Assembly: GCF_001652915.1 (NCBI RefSeq)
Contig: NZ_BBQI01000045.1
Coordinates: 1 to 64,000 of the forward strand
From: Cupriavidus sp. D384
GTDB lineage: Bacteria; Pseudomonadota; Gammaproteobacteria; Burkholderiales; Burkholderiaceae
Reading direction: 5' to 3'
Length of the DNA: 64,000 nt
Part shown: positions 16,715-24,948 of the stretch, piece by piece
Position numbering within the stretch: the stretch's first letter is position 1
Layout of the letters: the number at the start of each line of letters is the position of its first letter
Notes under the pieces: model-generated
Databases searched by the model: none
What the model was told of the DNA's origin: nothing
The model's input: only the letters and a program-made list of their open reading frames with translations
Made by a program: the position numbers and the translations under genes

Positions 16715-17448
16715 CAGTGTTCGAGCGTGACGCGGGTGGCCAGCAGGTAACCGTCGCCGCGGACGGTCTTGAGCATGCCGGGGCGCCGGGGGTCCGGTTC
16801 CAGCTTCTTGCGCAGGCGGCTCACCTGGCTGTCGACGCTTCGGTCGAAGGCCACGGTTTCCGAGCGCTGGGTCAGGTCCAGCAACTGGCTGCGGCTCAAC
16901 ACGCGATTGGCGTTTTCCACTAACGCGCGCAGCAGATGGAATTCGGCGGTGCTCAGCGGCACCACCTCGTCTGCCGGATTGCGCAGCTCCCGTGTGGCGG
17001 TATCGAACGTCCAGCCGCTGAAGATAAAGCGGCAGTCGGGCTGGGCCAGTGGCTCCGGCGCGGCGGCGGGCACCGGGGTCCGGTTGCGCCGCAGCACGCT
17101 GCGGATGCGGGCCACCAGTTCGCGCGGATCGAAAGGCTTGACCACATAGTCGTCGGCGCCGATTTCCAGCCCGGCAATGCGGTCTGCCTGCTCGGTCACT
17201 GCCGTCAGCAGGATAACCGGCGTCCCCACGTGTTCCGATACATAGCGGCACAGCGACAGGCCATTTTCCCCGGGCAGCATGATGTCCAGCACGATCAGGT
17301 TGAAACTGCGTTCGTCCAGCCGCTGGCGCATGGCCTTGCCATCCCCGACCGCCTCGACATCGAAATCGAAACGACGCATATAGGTCGCCAACGGATCACG
17401 AATGTTCTTGTGGTCGTCGACGACCAAAATCCGGGGGCGTATGTCCAT
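16714..17448 (-). CDS. OmpR/PhoB-family response regulator
   Basis: 244 residues. The receiver domain (about 5-118) has the acidic pair VVDD, phospho-acceptor in LIVLDIMLPGENG, switch Thr in ILLTAVTE and Lys in YVVKPFDPRELVARI. A winged helix follows (about 140-240: LSTAEFHLLRALVENANRVLSRSQLLDLTQ, SVDSQVSRLRKKLEPDP..PGMLKTVRGDGYLLA). A proline/alanine-rich linker separates the domains. It is the first gene of the pair with the kinase. A good Fur-box-like site lies about 20 bp upstream of its start, suggesting iron-dependent expression. Confidence 0.94.
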   Translation of the reverse strand: MDIRPRILVVDDHKNIRDPLATYMRRFDFDVEAVGDGKAMRQRLDERSFNLIVLDIMLPGENGLSLCRYVSEHVGTPVILLTAVTEQADRIAGLEIGADDYVVKPFDPRELVARIRSVLRRNRTPVPAAAPEPLAQPDCRFIFSGWTFDTATRELRNPADEVVPLSTAEFHLLRALVENANRVLSRSQLLDLTQRSETVAFDRSVDSQVSRLRKKLEPDPRRPGMLKTVRGDGYLLATRVTLEH

Positions 17449-17778
17449 GCCTTACTCAGTCTTCTTCAAATAAGAATCATTATCGAAATTCTACCGAACC
17501 CGGCTCGCAAGGCCGCGGGCCGCCCCCCTTCCGGCGACGAATTAATGTCCGGCTAACGAACGTCGGCTAGCCTGCCCGACGTTTCCACTGCGGCCCGACG
17601 GCCTCCCGGCAGCCCGACGCGTACCGGGCACACGTACGGTTCGCACGGGACGAATGTCCCGCCCCGGCCCGATTGGCATTGCCATGCCACGGCGGCAACG
17701 GCTAGCCTGCGTGGCCACCCGCTGCCGGTCGACACGCTTGGCCGGCAGGCAGAAACCAAGCGCCCTGATATTCCGGAA
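17449..17778. other. 330-bp gene-free stretch between the response-regulator and Fur-like genes
   Basis: The left end holds the Fur-box-like site at 17466-17484. The rest (17490-17778) is very G+C-rich with repeated CCCGACG/CCGGC motifs and a small dyad GGGAC-GAAT-GTCCC near 17647-17660. I see no convincing ORF, RNA gene or terminator. It must contain the divergent promoters of the two flanking genes, but no clear -35/-10 pair stands out for the Fur-like gene. Confidence 0.5.
17466..17484. promoter_or_regulatory. Strong Fur-box-like site before the two-component operon
   Basis: The right half of the 19-bp window is AATCATTATC, an exact match to the last ten bases of the Fur consensus. The whole window matches at 14 of 19 positions. 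It lies 18-36 bp upstream of the response-regulator ATG, where Fur binding would block transcription. Confidence 0.65.
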
Positions 17779-18291
17779 ATGCCTGGCGAAAAGCATCCAT
17801 CGTCGATCCAGCTGCTGGAGACACACCGTCTCTCACCCAATGCCGCCCGCGTTGCGCTAATGGAGATCCTTTTGGAATCGCCGCAGCGCCATTTGACGCC
17901 CGAGCAGCTTTGCGCGGCGATGCTCAAGCGCAATGACGGCCAATCCATTTCCTCTTTCAAGAAGGCCATTTACGACCTGGCCGATCTTGGGCCGCTGGCG
18001 CGCGTCGTCGTGTCGGACAGGAAAAACCGCGCGATAACGTTCTACGAACTGGCCGACCAGCCGGTTCACCGCCATCTGTACTGCACGCGCTGCGCCGGCC
18101 TTGCCGAAGTGTTCGACGCCACCCTGGAGCAGACCATACGCCAGCACTTCCTGGCCCATGGACTGATGCCCGCCAAGGCCGATCTCGCCCTGCCAGGACT
18201 TTGCGCGGACTGCCAGGTAGCGCTGGCGGCCGAAGGCCGTCCGGCAGCCGAGGGAGTCGGCCCGTCGGCGCCCGCACGCTTCAACGGCTGA
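17779..18291 (+). CDS. Fur-superfamily metalloregulator
   Basis: 170 residues. An N-terminal winged helix (SPNAARVALMEILLESPQRHLTPEQLCAAMLKRNDGQSISSFKKAIYDLADLGPLARVVV) precedes the dimer/metal domain with HRHLYCTRCAGLAEVFD and LPGLCADC. These are two CxxC pairs that could hold the structural zinc as in Fur. The regulatory His cluster is only partly canonical (HRHLYC in place of HHDHxxC), so the sensed metal or signal may differ from Fe2+. The C-terminal tail (AEGRPAAEGVGPSAPARFNG) is low-complexity. Its last 11 bases overlap the end of the convergent LuxR-type gene. Its place between a two-component system and iron receptors suggests local iron control. Confidence 0.85.
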   Translation: MPGEKHPSSIQLLETHRLSPNAARVALMEILLESPQRHLTPEQLCAAMLKRNDGQSISSFKKAIYDLADLGPLARVVVSDRKNRAITFYELADQPVHRHLYCTRCAGLAEVFDATLEQTIRQHFLAHGLMPAKADLALPGLCADCQVALAAEGRPAAEGVGPSAPARFNG

Positions 18292-18781
18292 CCGCCGGCA
18301 CCAGCAGGTCTTCGAAGAAATAGGCCGCCAGCTGATGCCGGCCTTCGAGCTTGGCCTTGGCATAGACGTTGGCGGCGTGCTGCCGCACCGTCTTGGCGCC
18401 GCTCTCCCGCACACCGGCGATTTCCTCCAGCGACAGGCCCTTGACCAGCAGCAGCGCCACATCCTTTTCGGCCGGCGTCAGCTTCCAGGTGTCGAATTGC
18501 TGCTGCATCGACTTCAGAAAATCGCGCGTGGACCGCTGCGATGCCTCGTCGCGTTCGGCGTGGGCGCGTGCCGCCGCGTCAGCCGATGCCTTCAGCATCT
18601 CGAATTCGTGCGCGGCGCGCCGGCGTTCGCGAATCACCAGGTACAGGATCACCAGGAACGCCCCCGTGGCGGCCACCTCGGTCAGCAGGTGATAGGACGG
18701 GCCGCTATGGAGCAGTTGATACAGGTCCCAGGCCTGGTAGACCGGAAACACCATCAGCAGGAAAGGAAGTTTGTAGGGCAT
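18281..18781 (-). CDS. Membrane-anchored LuxR-type HTH regulator
   Basis: 166 residues. Two hydrophobic N-terminal segments (KLPFLLMVFPVYQAWDLYQLL and LLTEVAATGAFLVILYLVI, the latter about 33-52) are followed by a charged helix likely to form a coiled coil (RERRRAAHEFEMLKASADAAARAHAERDEASQRS). The C-terminal GerE-type HTH is LTPAEKDVALLLVKGLSLEEIAGVRESGAKTVRQHAANVYAKAKLEGRHQLAAYFFEDLL. This is an unusual membrane-tethered architecture with no receiver or autoinducer domain. It overlaps the convergent Fur-like gene tail-to-tail by 11 bp. A Fur-box-like site lies 65-83 bp upstream of its start. The promoter targets are unknown; the TonB receptor transcribed away from it is the obvious candidate. 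Confidence 0.85.
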   Translation of the reverse strand: MPYKLPFLLMVFPVYQAWDLYQLLHSGPSYHLLTEVAATGAFLVILYLVIRERRRAAHEFEMLKASADAAARAHAERDEASQRSTRDFLKSMQQQFDTWKLTPAEKDVALLLVKGLSLEEIAGVRESGAKTVRQHAANVYAKAKLEGRHQLAAYFFEDLLVPAVSR

Positions 18782-18845
18782 CGACGCGTCCGGATAGACG
18801 CCTGGCCGGAAAACCGTAACAGAACCGACACAGGCGCCCGTAAAT

Positions 18846-18864
18846 GTAACTGATTCTCACTTAT
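18846..18864. promoter_or_regulatory. Fur-box-like site upstream of the membrane LuxR-type gene
   Basis: The minus-strand sequence ATAAGTGAGAATCAGTTAC contains the GAGAATCA core common in proteobacterial Fur boxes, with about 11 of 19 consensus matches. It is in the 372-bp space between the LuxR-type gene and the third TonB receptor and would serve the LuxR-type gene. Confidence 0.5.
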
Positions 18865-19027
18865 ATCGAAAGCACCGCCGACTGCAGACCGCAAATCGTG
18901 CGCGTTGCGCCACAAAACAAGCATCGGACATTTGTCCCGGACGACGAAAGTTCATCAGCATCCGCCTCACAAATGGCTTGGACAAGCAGGACATCCGCCC
19001 CGGATTTCCATCCACCCCATATGCATT

Positions 19028-19046
19028 GCGAATGATTCCTATTAGT
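19028..19046. promoter_or_regulatory. Fur-box-like site upstream of the third TonB receptor
   Basis: The window GCGAATGATTCCTATTAGT has the AATGATTCCTATT core and about 11 of 19 consensus matches, 108 bp before the receptor ATG. Together with the site at 18846 it gives the divergent pair one iron-responsive element each. Nothing else is evident in 18782-19153. Confidence 0.5.
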
Positions 19047-19153
19047 GTCTGTTGGCTCGCTTGCAGCCCGACCCCGGGTGGCGTGCCGCCAGGCGCCGAC
19101 GAAATGTAATGCCTTAGGCGCTTTTTCTTAACTGATCCGAATTGTCCGAAGCC

Positions 19154-21316
19154 ATGCACCACCCTGCCCGTCGCGGCCGCGCGCCACGTCCCCGCACCAT
19201 CGCCACTCTTGCGTCCGCGCTGATCGCCGGCCTGCCGGCCTCCGTGCTGGCCCAGGCGGCCCCGTCAGACCAGACGCTGCCTGCCGTGACGGTCTCGGCG
19301 GGCAAGACGCTGCCGGGCAGCCCCAACGAGACCACCAGCACCGGCACCAAGACGGACACCCCGCTGCGCGATATCCCGGCCGCGATCTCGGTCATCCCCG
19401 AAGACGTACTGCGCGACCAGGGCGCGATCGACCTGAACTACGCGCTGCAGAACTCGGCCGGCGTGCAGGCGCAGCTGGCCGGCGGCTATGGCTTTGCCAA
19501 CAACTACACGATTCGCGGGCTGGCGATGCGCTTCCTGCGCGACGGTTATCCTGACGGCCCGAGCCAGAACGGGTATTACCGGACCATGTACGACGTGGAC
19601 CGCATCGAGGTGCTCAAGGGCCCGGGGTCGGCGCTGTACGGCTCGGGCCAGCCTGGCGGCACGGTGAACATGGTCACCAAGCCGCCCCTGTCGAAATTCA
19701 GTGCCGAGGTCGGCGCCTTTGGCGGCAGCTTCGGCACCTGGGGCACCTACGTGGACGTGGGCGGCCCGGTCAGCTCGCAGGTCAATGCGCGCCTGATCGC
19801 CGATTACGAGAAGAGCGACGGCTACCGGGGCCTGGGCCGCGATATCCGCGAGGTCTCGCCGTCGTTCAGCTGGGCCTACGACACCAACAAGACGCTGACG
19901 ATCGACTACGACCACCGCGACATCAGCATCGTCCCGGACAACTACGGCATCGTCTTCAACAACCAGGGCAAGATCGCCGGGGCACCGCGCGACGCCCGCT
20001 ACTACAGCCCGTTCAACGACACCCGCCAGTTGATCGACCGCGTGACGGTCAGCCACGACTGGCGCATCGATCCGTCGCTGACGATGCGCACGGCGTTTAT
20101 CTATGACGAACGGTCGCTCGACATGACCCGCAATGCGGGCGGCAACGGCGGCAACGCGCTGAACCAGATGACCGGCCGCACGGCCCGCACGCAGTTCGAC
20201 GACGGCCACTTCATCCTGGCGCAGAACGAACTGGTGTGGAAGACGCGCACCGGCCCGGTGGACCACACCGTGCTGTTCGGCCTGGAGTACTCGGACACTC
20301 ATATCAATACGGTGCGGAACGGCTACAACCTGCCGAACATCCTCGACATCAACTCGCCGGTTGTGCCCGAAACGACGCTGGCTGGCCTGGCGGCAGTGCC
20401 CGCACAGGGCTTCAACCGCGTACTCAAGCAGGAGGACGTGGGCGTCTACCTGCAGGACCAGCTGGCCTTTGGCGAGCATTTCAAACTGCGCGGCGCGGTG
20501 CGCAACGACAACGTGAAGTTCAGCGATGTAGGCACCCAGGGCACGGCATTCCGGTCGATCGGCGCCACCCAGAACCTGACCTCGGGCTCGCTGGGCGGCG
20601 TGTGGCAGCCCACGCGTGCGCTGTCGTTCTACGCGGGTGTGTCCACCAGCAAGTTCATCAACGTGTCGACCGAGCCCGCGGCGCTGTCCACCGAGCCGGA
20701 AAGCGCGCTGCAGAAGGAAATCGGCGTCAAGGCCGAGTTCCTGGACGGCAAGCTGAACACGAATGTTTCGCTGTTCGAGACCACGCGCAAGAACTACTAC
20801 ATCACGCTGCCGGGCGCGCTGAGCCCCACCCCCGATGGCCGCGACAAGAGCCGTGGCGTGGAGCTGGAGCTGTCGGCCATGCCGGTGCCGGGCTGGACGG
20901 TACTGGCAAACTTCGTGCTGCAGAACGTCGAGGTGGAATCGAACACGCTGGCATCGAACGCGATCATGGGCGTGACCAACCGCAGCATCGCCGGCAACCG
21001 CCCCGCTGGCGTGGCCCGCACCGGCGGCCGCCTGTGGACCACCTACGACTTCCAGCAGCAGGCGCTGCACGGCTGGGGCGTGGGTCTGGGCCTGACCTAC
21101 AAGGGCGACAGCTACGCCGATTCGCTGAACCTGTACCAGGTGCCGTCGTACGTGGTGCTGGATGCGGCCATCTACTATCGCCAGAAGAAGTTCGACGTGA
21201 CGCTGAACCTGCGCAACCTGACCGACAAGACGTACTACACGTCGCCGACCTTCTCGGGCGCGCTGCCCGGCGACAAGCGCAGCGCCATGCTGACCGCCCG
21301 TTATCGCTTCCAGTGA
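19154..21316 (+). CDS. TonB-dependent siderophore receptor (FhuA/FoxA-like), no STN domain
   Basis: 720 residues from ATG 19154; a TTG at 19142 is also in frame. Neither has a clear ribosome-binding site, and ATG is preferred for codon strength. The signal peptide (TIATLASALIAGLPASVLAQA) is followed by LPAVTVSAGK. The plug has DIPAAISVIPEDVLRDQGAIDLNYALQNSAGVQ, YTIRGLAMRFLRDG and the signature DRIEVLKGPGSALYGSGQPGGTVNMVTK. The barrel ends LTARYRFQ. The plug and C-terminal layout match hydroxamate-type receptors such as FhuA/FoxA, but ligand prediction is weak. It is divergent from the membrane LuxR-type gene across a 372-bp space with two Fur-box-like sites. Confidence 0.93.
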   Translation: MHHPARRGRAPRPRTIATLASALIAGLPASVLAQAAPSDQTLPAVTVSAGKTLPGSPNETTSTGTKTDTPLRDIPAAISVIPEDVLRDQGAIDLNYALQNSAGVQAQLAGGYGFANNYTIRGLAMRFLRDGYPDGPSQNGYYRTMYDVDRIEVLKGPGSALYGSGQPGGTVNMVTKPPLSKFSAEVGAFGGSFGTWGTYVDVGGPVSSQVNARLIADYEKSDGYRGLGRDIREVSPSFSWAYDTNKTLTIDYDHRDISIVPDNYGIVFNNQGKIAGAPRDARYYSPFNDTRQLIDRVTVSHDWRIDPSLTMRTAFIYDERSLDMTRNAGGNGGNALNQMTGRTARTQFDDGHFILAQNELVWKTRTGPVDHTVLFGLEYSDTHINTVRNGYNLPNILDINSPVVPETTLAGLAAVPAQGFNRVLKQEDVGVYLQDQLAFGEHFKLRGAVRNDNVKFSDVGTQGTAFRSIGATQNLTSGSLGGVWQPTRALSFYAGVSTSKFINVSTEPAALSTEPESALQKEIGVKAEFLDGKLNTNVSLFETTRKNYYITLPGALSPTPDGRDKSRGVELELSAMPVPGWTVLANFVLQNVEVESNTLASNAIMGVTNRSIAGNRPAGVARTGGRLWTTYDFQQQALHGWGVGLGLTYKGDSYADSLNLYQVPSYVVLDAAIYYRQKKFDVTLNLRNLTDKTYYTSPTFSGALPGDKRSAMLTARYRFQ

Positions 21317-21468
21317 GGAGTGGTCTGGGCGGCAGCGGGCGGGGCGGCCACGCAGCGATATGGCATCGCATACACTTCCGGCAGTGGAAGCTGCCGCCGT
21401 GATGTGGATTGCCCGGAGGTGGCTCATCATTGCGGTCTGCCACCTCGGCCACCTCGCCCCACCCGACC

Positions 21469-22380
21469 ATGAAGCGCCAATTCGACGATCTACAACTGGG
21501 CAGCATCGAACTGTTCTGCCTTGCAGCCGAACTCAGCAGCTTTACGGCGGCGGCCGTGGCCGCGGGTGTCACACCGGCGGCGGTCAGCCGCAGCGTGTCG
21601 CGCCTGGAAGAGCGGCTCGGCGTCAGGCTGTTCGTGCGCACCACGCGCCAGATCCGGCTGACGGACGAGGGCCGTACGTACTTCGACGAAACCCGCCAGG
21701 CGCTGGCCCAGCTGGTGGACGCCGAGCGCCAGATCAGCGGCCAGCACGCCACGCCTGCCGGCCGCCTGCGCATCAGCCTGCCCACCCCTTACGCGCACTA
21801 CCGTGTGCTGCCGGTGCTGCCGGAGTTTCGCGAGCGCTACCCCGAAGTCGACATCGACGTCCATATCAGCAACCGCAATGTGGATTTTGCCGACGACACC
21901 TATGACCTGTCCGTGCGCGGCCGTGCGCCCGACGATTCCACGCTGATCGCGCGCAAGCTGGAAGATGCCGAAATGGTGGTGGTGGCCACCCCGGCCTACC
22001 TGAAGCGCCGCGGCACCCCGCGCACGCTCGACGACCTGCTGGCGCACGAGTGCATCCAGTTCGAACGCCCCAGCAGCGGCCGGCGTATTCCGTGGACGTT
22101 CCGCCAGGACGGCGAGGACATCGACGTGATGACCACTGGCAGCATTGCCACCTCCGAAGACGCGCTGGGCGGGGCCACGCTGGCCCGCGCCGGCGCAGGC
22201 CTGTTCCAGACCTACCGCTTTGTCGTCGAGCAGGACCTGCGCGAAGGCACGCTCGTACAAGTGCTGCAGGAATATGGCGGCAGTACGCGACCGTTCGTGC
22301 TGCTCTACCCCCACGCGCGCCACGTTTCGCGCAGGGTGCGCACCTTCGTCGACTTCCTGGTCGACAAATTCTCCGCATAG
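21469..22380 (+). CDS. LysR-family transcriptional regulator (DsdC/AaeR-like group)
   Basis: 303 residues. The N-terminal HTH is DLQLGSIELFCLAAELSSFTAAAVAAGVTPAAVSRSVSRLEERLGVRLFVRTTRQIRLTDEGRTYF. The substrate-binding domain contains GRLRISLPTPYAHYRVLPVLPEFRERYPEVDIDVHISNRNVDF. ATG 21469 aligns with other LysR starts; an upstream in-frame ATG lacks support. The gene lies between the TonB receptor and a co-directional MFS gene, 150 bp upstream of the latter. Control of the MFS gene is plausible, and copy 2 of the repeated 28-bp element lies in that gap. Confidence 0.92.
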   Translation: MKRQFDDLQLGSIELFCLAAELSSFTAAAVAAGVTPAAVSRSVSRLEERLGVRLFVRTTRQIRLTDEGRTYFDETRQALAQLVDAERQISGQHATPAGRLRISLPTPYAHYRVLPVLPEFRERYPEVDIDVHISNRNVDFADDTYDLSVRGRAPDDSTLIARKLEDAEMVVVATPAYLKRRGTPRTLDDLLAHECIQFERPSSGRRIPWTFRQDGEDIDVMTTGSIATSEDALGGATLARAGAGLFQTYRFVVEQDLREGTLVQVLQEYGGSTRPFVLLYPHARHVSRRVRTFVDFLVDKFSA

Positions 22381-22409
22381 CGCCCGTCTCTGCCTTTGTT
22401 GCGCCCCCG

Positions 22410-22437
22410 GAACATCACTTGATACATGGCGGAACAA
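22410..22437 (+). promoter_or_regulatory. 28-bp bipartite element, copy 2 (GAACAT-N3-TTGATACA-N4-GGAACAA)
   Basis: GAACAT (22410-22415), TTGATACA (22419-22426) and GGAACAA (22431-22437) repeat the element at 12033-12060 with identical spacing. It is centred about 63 bp upstream of the transcription start predicted for the MFS gene. Its orientation relative to the target gene is opposite to copy 1. Confidence 0.55.
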
Positions 22438-22451
22438 ACCAGGCGAGCGGC

Positions 22452-22480
22452 TTGCCCTATGATTCCCATATCAAGATACT
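22452..22480 (+). promoter_or_regulatory. Candidate promoter of the YbfB-type MFS gene
   Basis: TTGCCC (22452-22457) and GATACT (22475-22480) are separated by 17 bp, giving a likely start near 22487, about 45 bp before the ATG. Both hexamers are imperfect, consistent with an activated promoter. A second -10-like TATGAT at 22458-22463 is possible but has no good -35. Confidence 0.3.
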
Positions 22481-22530
22481 ACAGTTGTCATTAATCTCTT
22501 TTTGAGAATGTTGAATGGCAACCCGCGATC

Positions 22531-23718
22531 ATGGCGAATTCCACGGCACCTTCTTCCACGGCACCTTCCCTTCCGACTCCGCAAACCCGGCACGAGGCCG
22601 ACGCCGGGAAATCGCTGGGCGAGGCCATCGCGGCAGCGCTGGCACTGGCCGTGGCGATGGGGTTCGGCCGCTTTGCCTTTACGGGCATGTATCCGCTGAT
22701 GGTGCGGGACGGCACGATGAGCGTGGCAACGGGGTCGCTCGCGGCCTCGGCCAACTACGCGGGCTATCTGCTGGGTGCGCTGCTGGCCGCACGTATCGCC
22801 CATGCCCGGGCCGGCTTCTGGTCGCGCGTGGCGCTGGCCGGGACAGTGGTGTCGCTGGCGGCGCTGGCCTTGCCACTGCCCGACACGGCGCTAATCGTGG
22901 TGCGTTTTGTCTCGGGCGTGCTGAGTGCGCTGGCACTGGTCAACGCCGCGTCGTGGCTGCTGCACGTACGGGGCCGTCACGATGGCGCACCGCTGATGTT
23001 CTCGGGCGTCGGTATCGGCATCGTGATATCCGCCGAACTGATCGCCATGGGCAATCTTGCGCAATGGCACAGCCTGGTGCTGTGGCTGGGTCTGGCTATC
23101 GGCGCGCTGGTGCTGAGCGCGCTGGCATGGCGGGCGCTGCGCCTGCAGGCACGCACTGGCAGCGCCACGACCGCCGCCGTGGCACCGCAAGGCGCGCTCG
23201 GGCCGGCACCGCTGATCGCCAGCTATGGACTGGCAGGCTTTGGCTACATCATCACCGCCACCTATCTGCCGCTGTTTGTGCGCGACGCGCTGGGCCAGAT
23301 CGATCCAATTCACGTGTGGGCCGTATTTGGCCTGGGCGCCGCACCGTCCTGTTTCCTGTGGCACACCCTGCATGAACGGCTGGGCACCCGGCGCGCCATG
23401 CAATGGAATCTTGGCGTGCAGGCCGCGGGCGTGGTGCTGCCCGCGCTGAGCCATACCGCACTGGCCTACCTGGTCAGCGCAGCACTGGTCGGCGGCACCT
23501 TCATGGGCACGGTCACCATCGCAGCGCCTGCCGCGCGCCGCCTGGCCCACAAGGTCAGCTTCAACCTGTTCGCCGTGATGACGGCCGCCTATGGCGTGGG
23601 GCAGATCGTTGGCCCGCTGGTCTCCACGGCGCTGATGCACGGCGGCGGCAACTTCGGCGCGCCGCTGGGCATTGCCGCCACCGCGCTGGTGATCGCCGCC
23701 ACGCTCTGCTCGCTTTGA
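22531..23718 (+). CDS. YbfB/YjiJ-family MFS transporter
   Basis: 395 residues with about 12 membrane segments and the family opening AIAAALALAVAMGFGRFAFTGMYPLMVRDG, including the GFGRFA(F/Y)T.MYP signature of YbfB/YjiJ carriers. Later blocks include GSLAASANYAGYLLGAL, SYGLAGFGYIITATYLPLFVRDAL and GGTFMGTVTIAAPAARRLA. The substrate is unknown for the family; export of small organic metabolites is usually assumed. A Thr/Ser/Pro-rich cytoplasmic tail of about 27 residues precedes TM1. It follows a co-directional LysR gene and converges on the LLM oxidoreductase gene. Confidence 0.9.
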   Translation: MANSTAPSSTAPSLPTPQTRHEADAGKSLGEAIAAALALAVAMGFGRFAFTGMYPLMVRDGTMSVATGSLAASANYAGYLLGALLAARIAHARAGFWSRVALAGTVVSLAALALPLPDTALIVVRFVSGVLSALALVNAASWLLHVRGRHDGAPLMFSGVGIGIVISAELIAMGNLAQWHSLVLWLGLAIGALVLSALAWRALRLQARTGSATTAAVAPQGALGPAPLIASYGLAGFGYIITATYLPLFVRDALGQIDPIHVWAVFGLGAAPSCFLWHTLHERLGTRRAMQWNLGVQAAGVVLPALSHTALAYLVSAALVGGTFMGTVTIAAPAARRLAHKVSFNLFAVMTAAYGVGQIVGPLVSTALMHGGGNFGAPLGIAATALVIAATLCSL

Positions 23719-23786
23719 GCGTTTCCAGCGCTCTGCGTCTTCGCGCAGCGCCCCACAGTCACGCTACGCACTGACGCCACACCTGC

Positions 23787-24761
23787 TCACGCCAAGGCTG
23801 CGTCGTGGAAATGCGGAAGCACCGTCTCGGCCACCTCCTGCAGCACCTCTGCCGGAGGCCGCGTGGACTCCGTGACGTTAAGGGCCACATGATGCGTGCC
23901 CGCTTCGCGCATGTCCGCCAGCAGGTCTACCAGCGCACGGGCACCGGTTCGATAGCCGAGGTTCAATGCCGACGGCGCCTCGTCGGGCTGCTCCGACAGT
24001 TCCAGCCGCATGGCGACGCCGAAAGCCCGGAACTGCTCTGGCGCGCCACGCTCCACGGCGATGCGCCAGAGCCGGTGCCGCTCGCGCTGCGTGTCGGGAT
24101 CGCGATGATAGGTCATCCAGCCGATGGCATGGCGGGCGATCCAGTCCACGCTCTGCCCGCCCGATCCCACCGCCAGCAGCGGCACGGCGCGCGGCTGGCG
24201 CGGCAACAGGTAGAAGTCCGGCGCGCCCTCGGGCGCCAGGTCCGGCATCACGCGCGACGGCACGCCTACCGACGCCGCCACCGATTCCCAATGATCGCGA
24301 AACAGGTCGCGCCGCGCCTCGGTGTCGCGGCCAAACGCGGCATATTCCGGCGGACGGTCGCCCGATCCCAGCCCCAGGATAAAGCGCTGCCCTGACAGCG
24401 CGCTGACCGATATCGCCGCCTTGGCGATATGCAGCGGATGCCGCAGCGTCAGCACGATGGCGCCGCTTGCCAGCGCAATCCGCCGGGTACTCGTGGCCAG
24501 CGCACCGAGCAGCACCCACGGATCGAGGTGCCCCACCGGATCGGGATACCCGGCGCTGTTCAGCGGCACATCGCGGACCCATAGCGCCCGGTAGCCCAGC
24601 GCATCGGCGCGTGCCGCGAGATCCAGCTGGGACGGGAACTCCGGCGCGATCTCACCCTTGCCCAGCAGCGGCAGCACCAGGCCCACCGACAGCGCGTCCT
24701 GGCGGAACACCGTTGTCTCGATGGCTTGCCCGCTGGCCGCGACATCTGCAAGCGTCGTCAT
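23787..24761 (-). CDS. LLM-class flavin-dependent oxidoreductase
   Basis: 324 residues of the bacterial luciferase-like superfamily. Visible are the first strand (SVGLVLPLLGKGEI), LGYRALWVRDVPLNS, WVLLGALATSTRRIALASGAIVLTLRHPLHIAKAAISVSALSGQRFILGLGSGDRPPEY (the phosphate-binding GLGSGD segment) and WIARHAIGWMTYHRDPDT. GGAGGATGCG precedes ATG 24761, which is why it is chosen over in-frame starts up to 24812. The enzyme would use FMN or F420 to oxidise an unknown organic substrate. It is divergent from the SDR gene at 24949, with a candidate operator between them. Confidence 0.9.
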   Translation of the reverse strand: MTTLADVAASGQAIETTVFRQDALSVGLVLPLLGKGEIAPEFPSQLDLAARADALGYRALWVRDVPLNSAGYPDPVGHLDPWVLLGALATSTRRIALASGAIVLTLRHPLHIAKAAISVSALSGQRFILGLGSGDRPPEYAAFGRDTEARRDLFRDHWESVAASVGVPSRVMPDLAPEGAPDFYLLPRQPRAVPLLAVGSGGQSVDWIARHAIGWMTYHRDPDTQRERHRLWRIAVERGAPEQFRAFGVAMRLELSEQPDEAPSALNLGYRTGARALVDLLADMREAGTHHVALNVTESTRPPAEVLQEVAETVLPHFHDAALA

Positions 24762-24817
24762 CGCATCCTCCGTTCCCCTGACAGATCGCCGCATCATGCC
24801 ACGCCCGCGCACTTGTT

Positions 24818-24847
24818 ACCGGCGCGCATAACTGTTTGTGCGCCGGT
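24818..24847. promoter_or_regulatory. Inverted repeat in the LLM oxidoreductase/SDR divergent promoter
   Basis: ACCGGCGCGCA (24818-24828) and TGTGCGCCGGT (24837-24847) are complementary at 10 of 11 positions, around an 8-bp A/T-rich centre. It sits 57 bp from the LLM gene start and about 100 bp from the SDR start, as expected for a shared operator. No T-run follows, so a terminator is unlikely. The regulator is not identified. Confidence 0.5.
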
Positions 24848-24948
24848 GCCGTTCAATCGCGGGCCTGCCTCGCCTACATTTCCAGCCATCGACCACGTCG
24901 ATTCGATTGGCAGCGATGCCAAGGTCAACCAAATCAAAGAGGCACATC

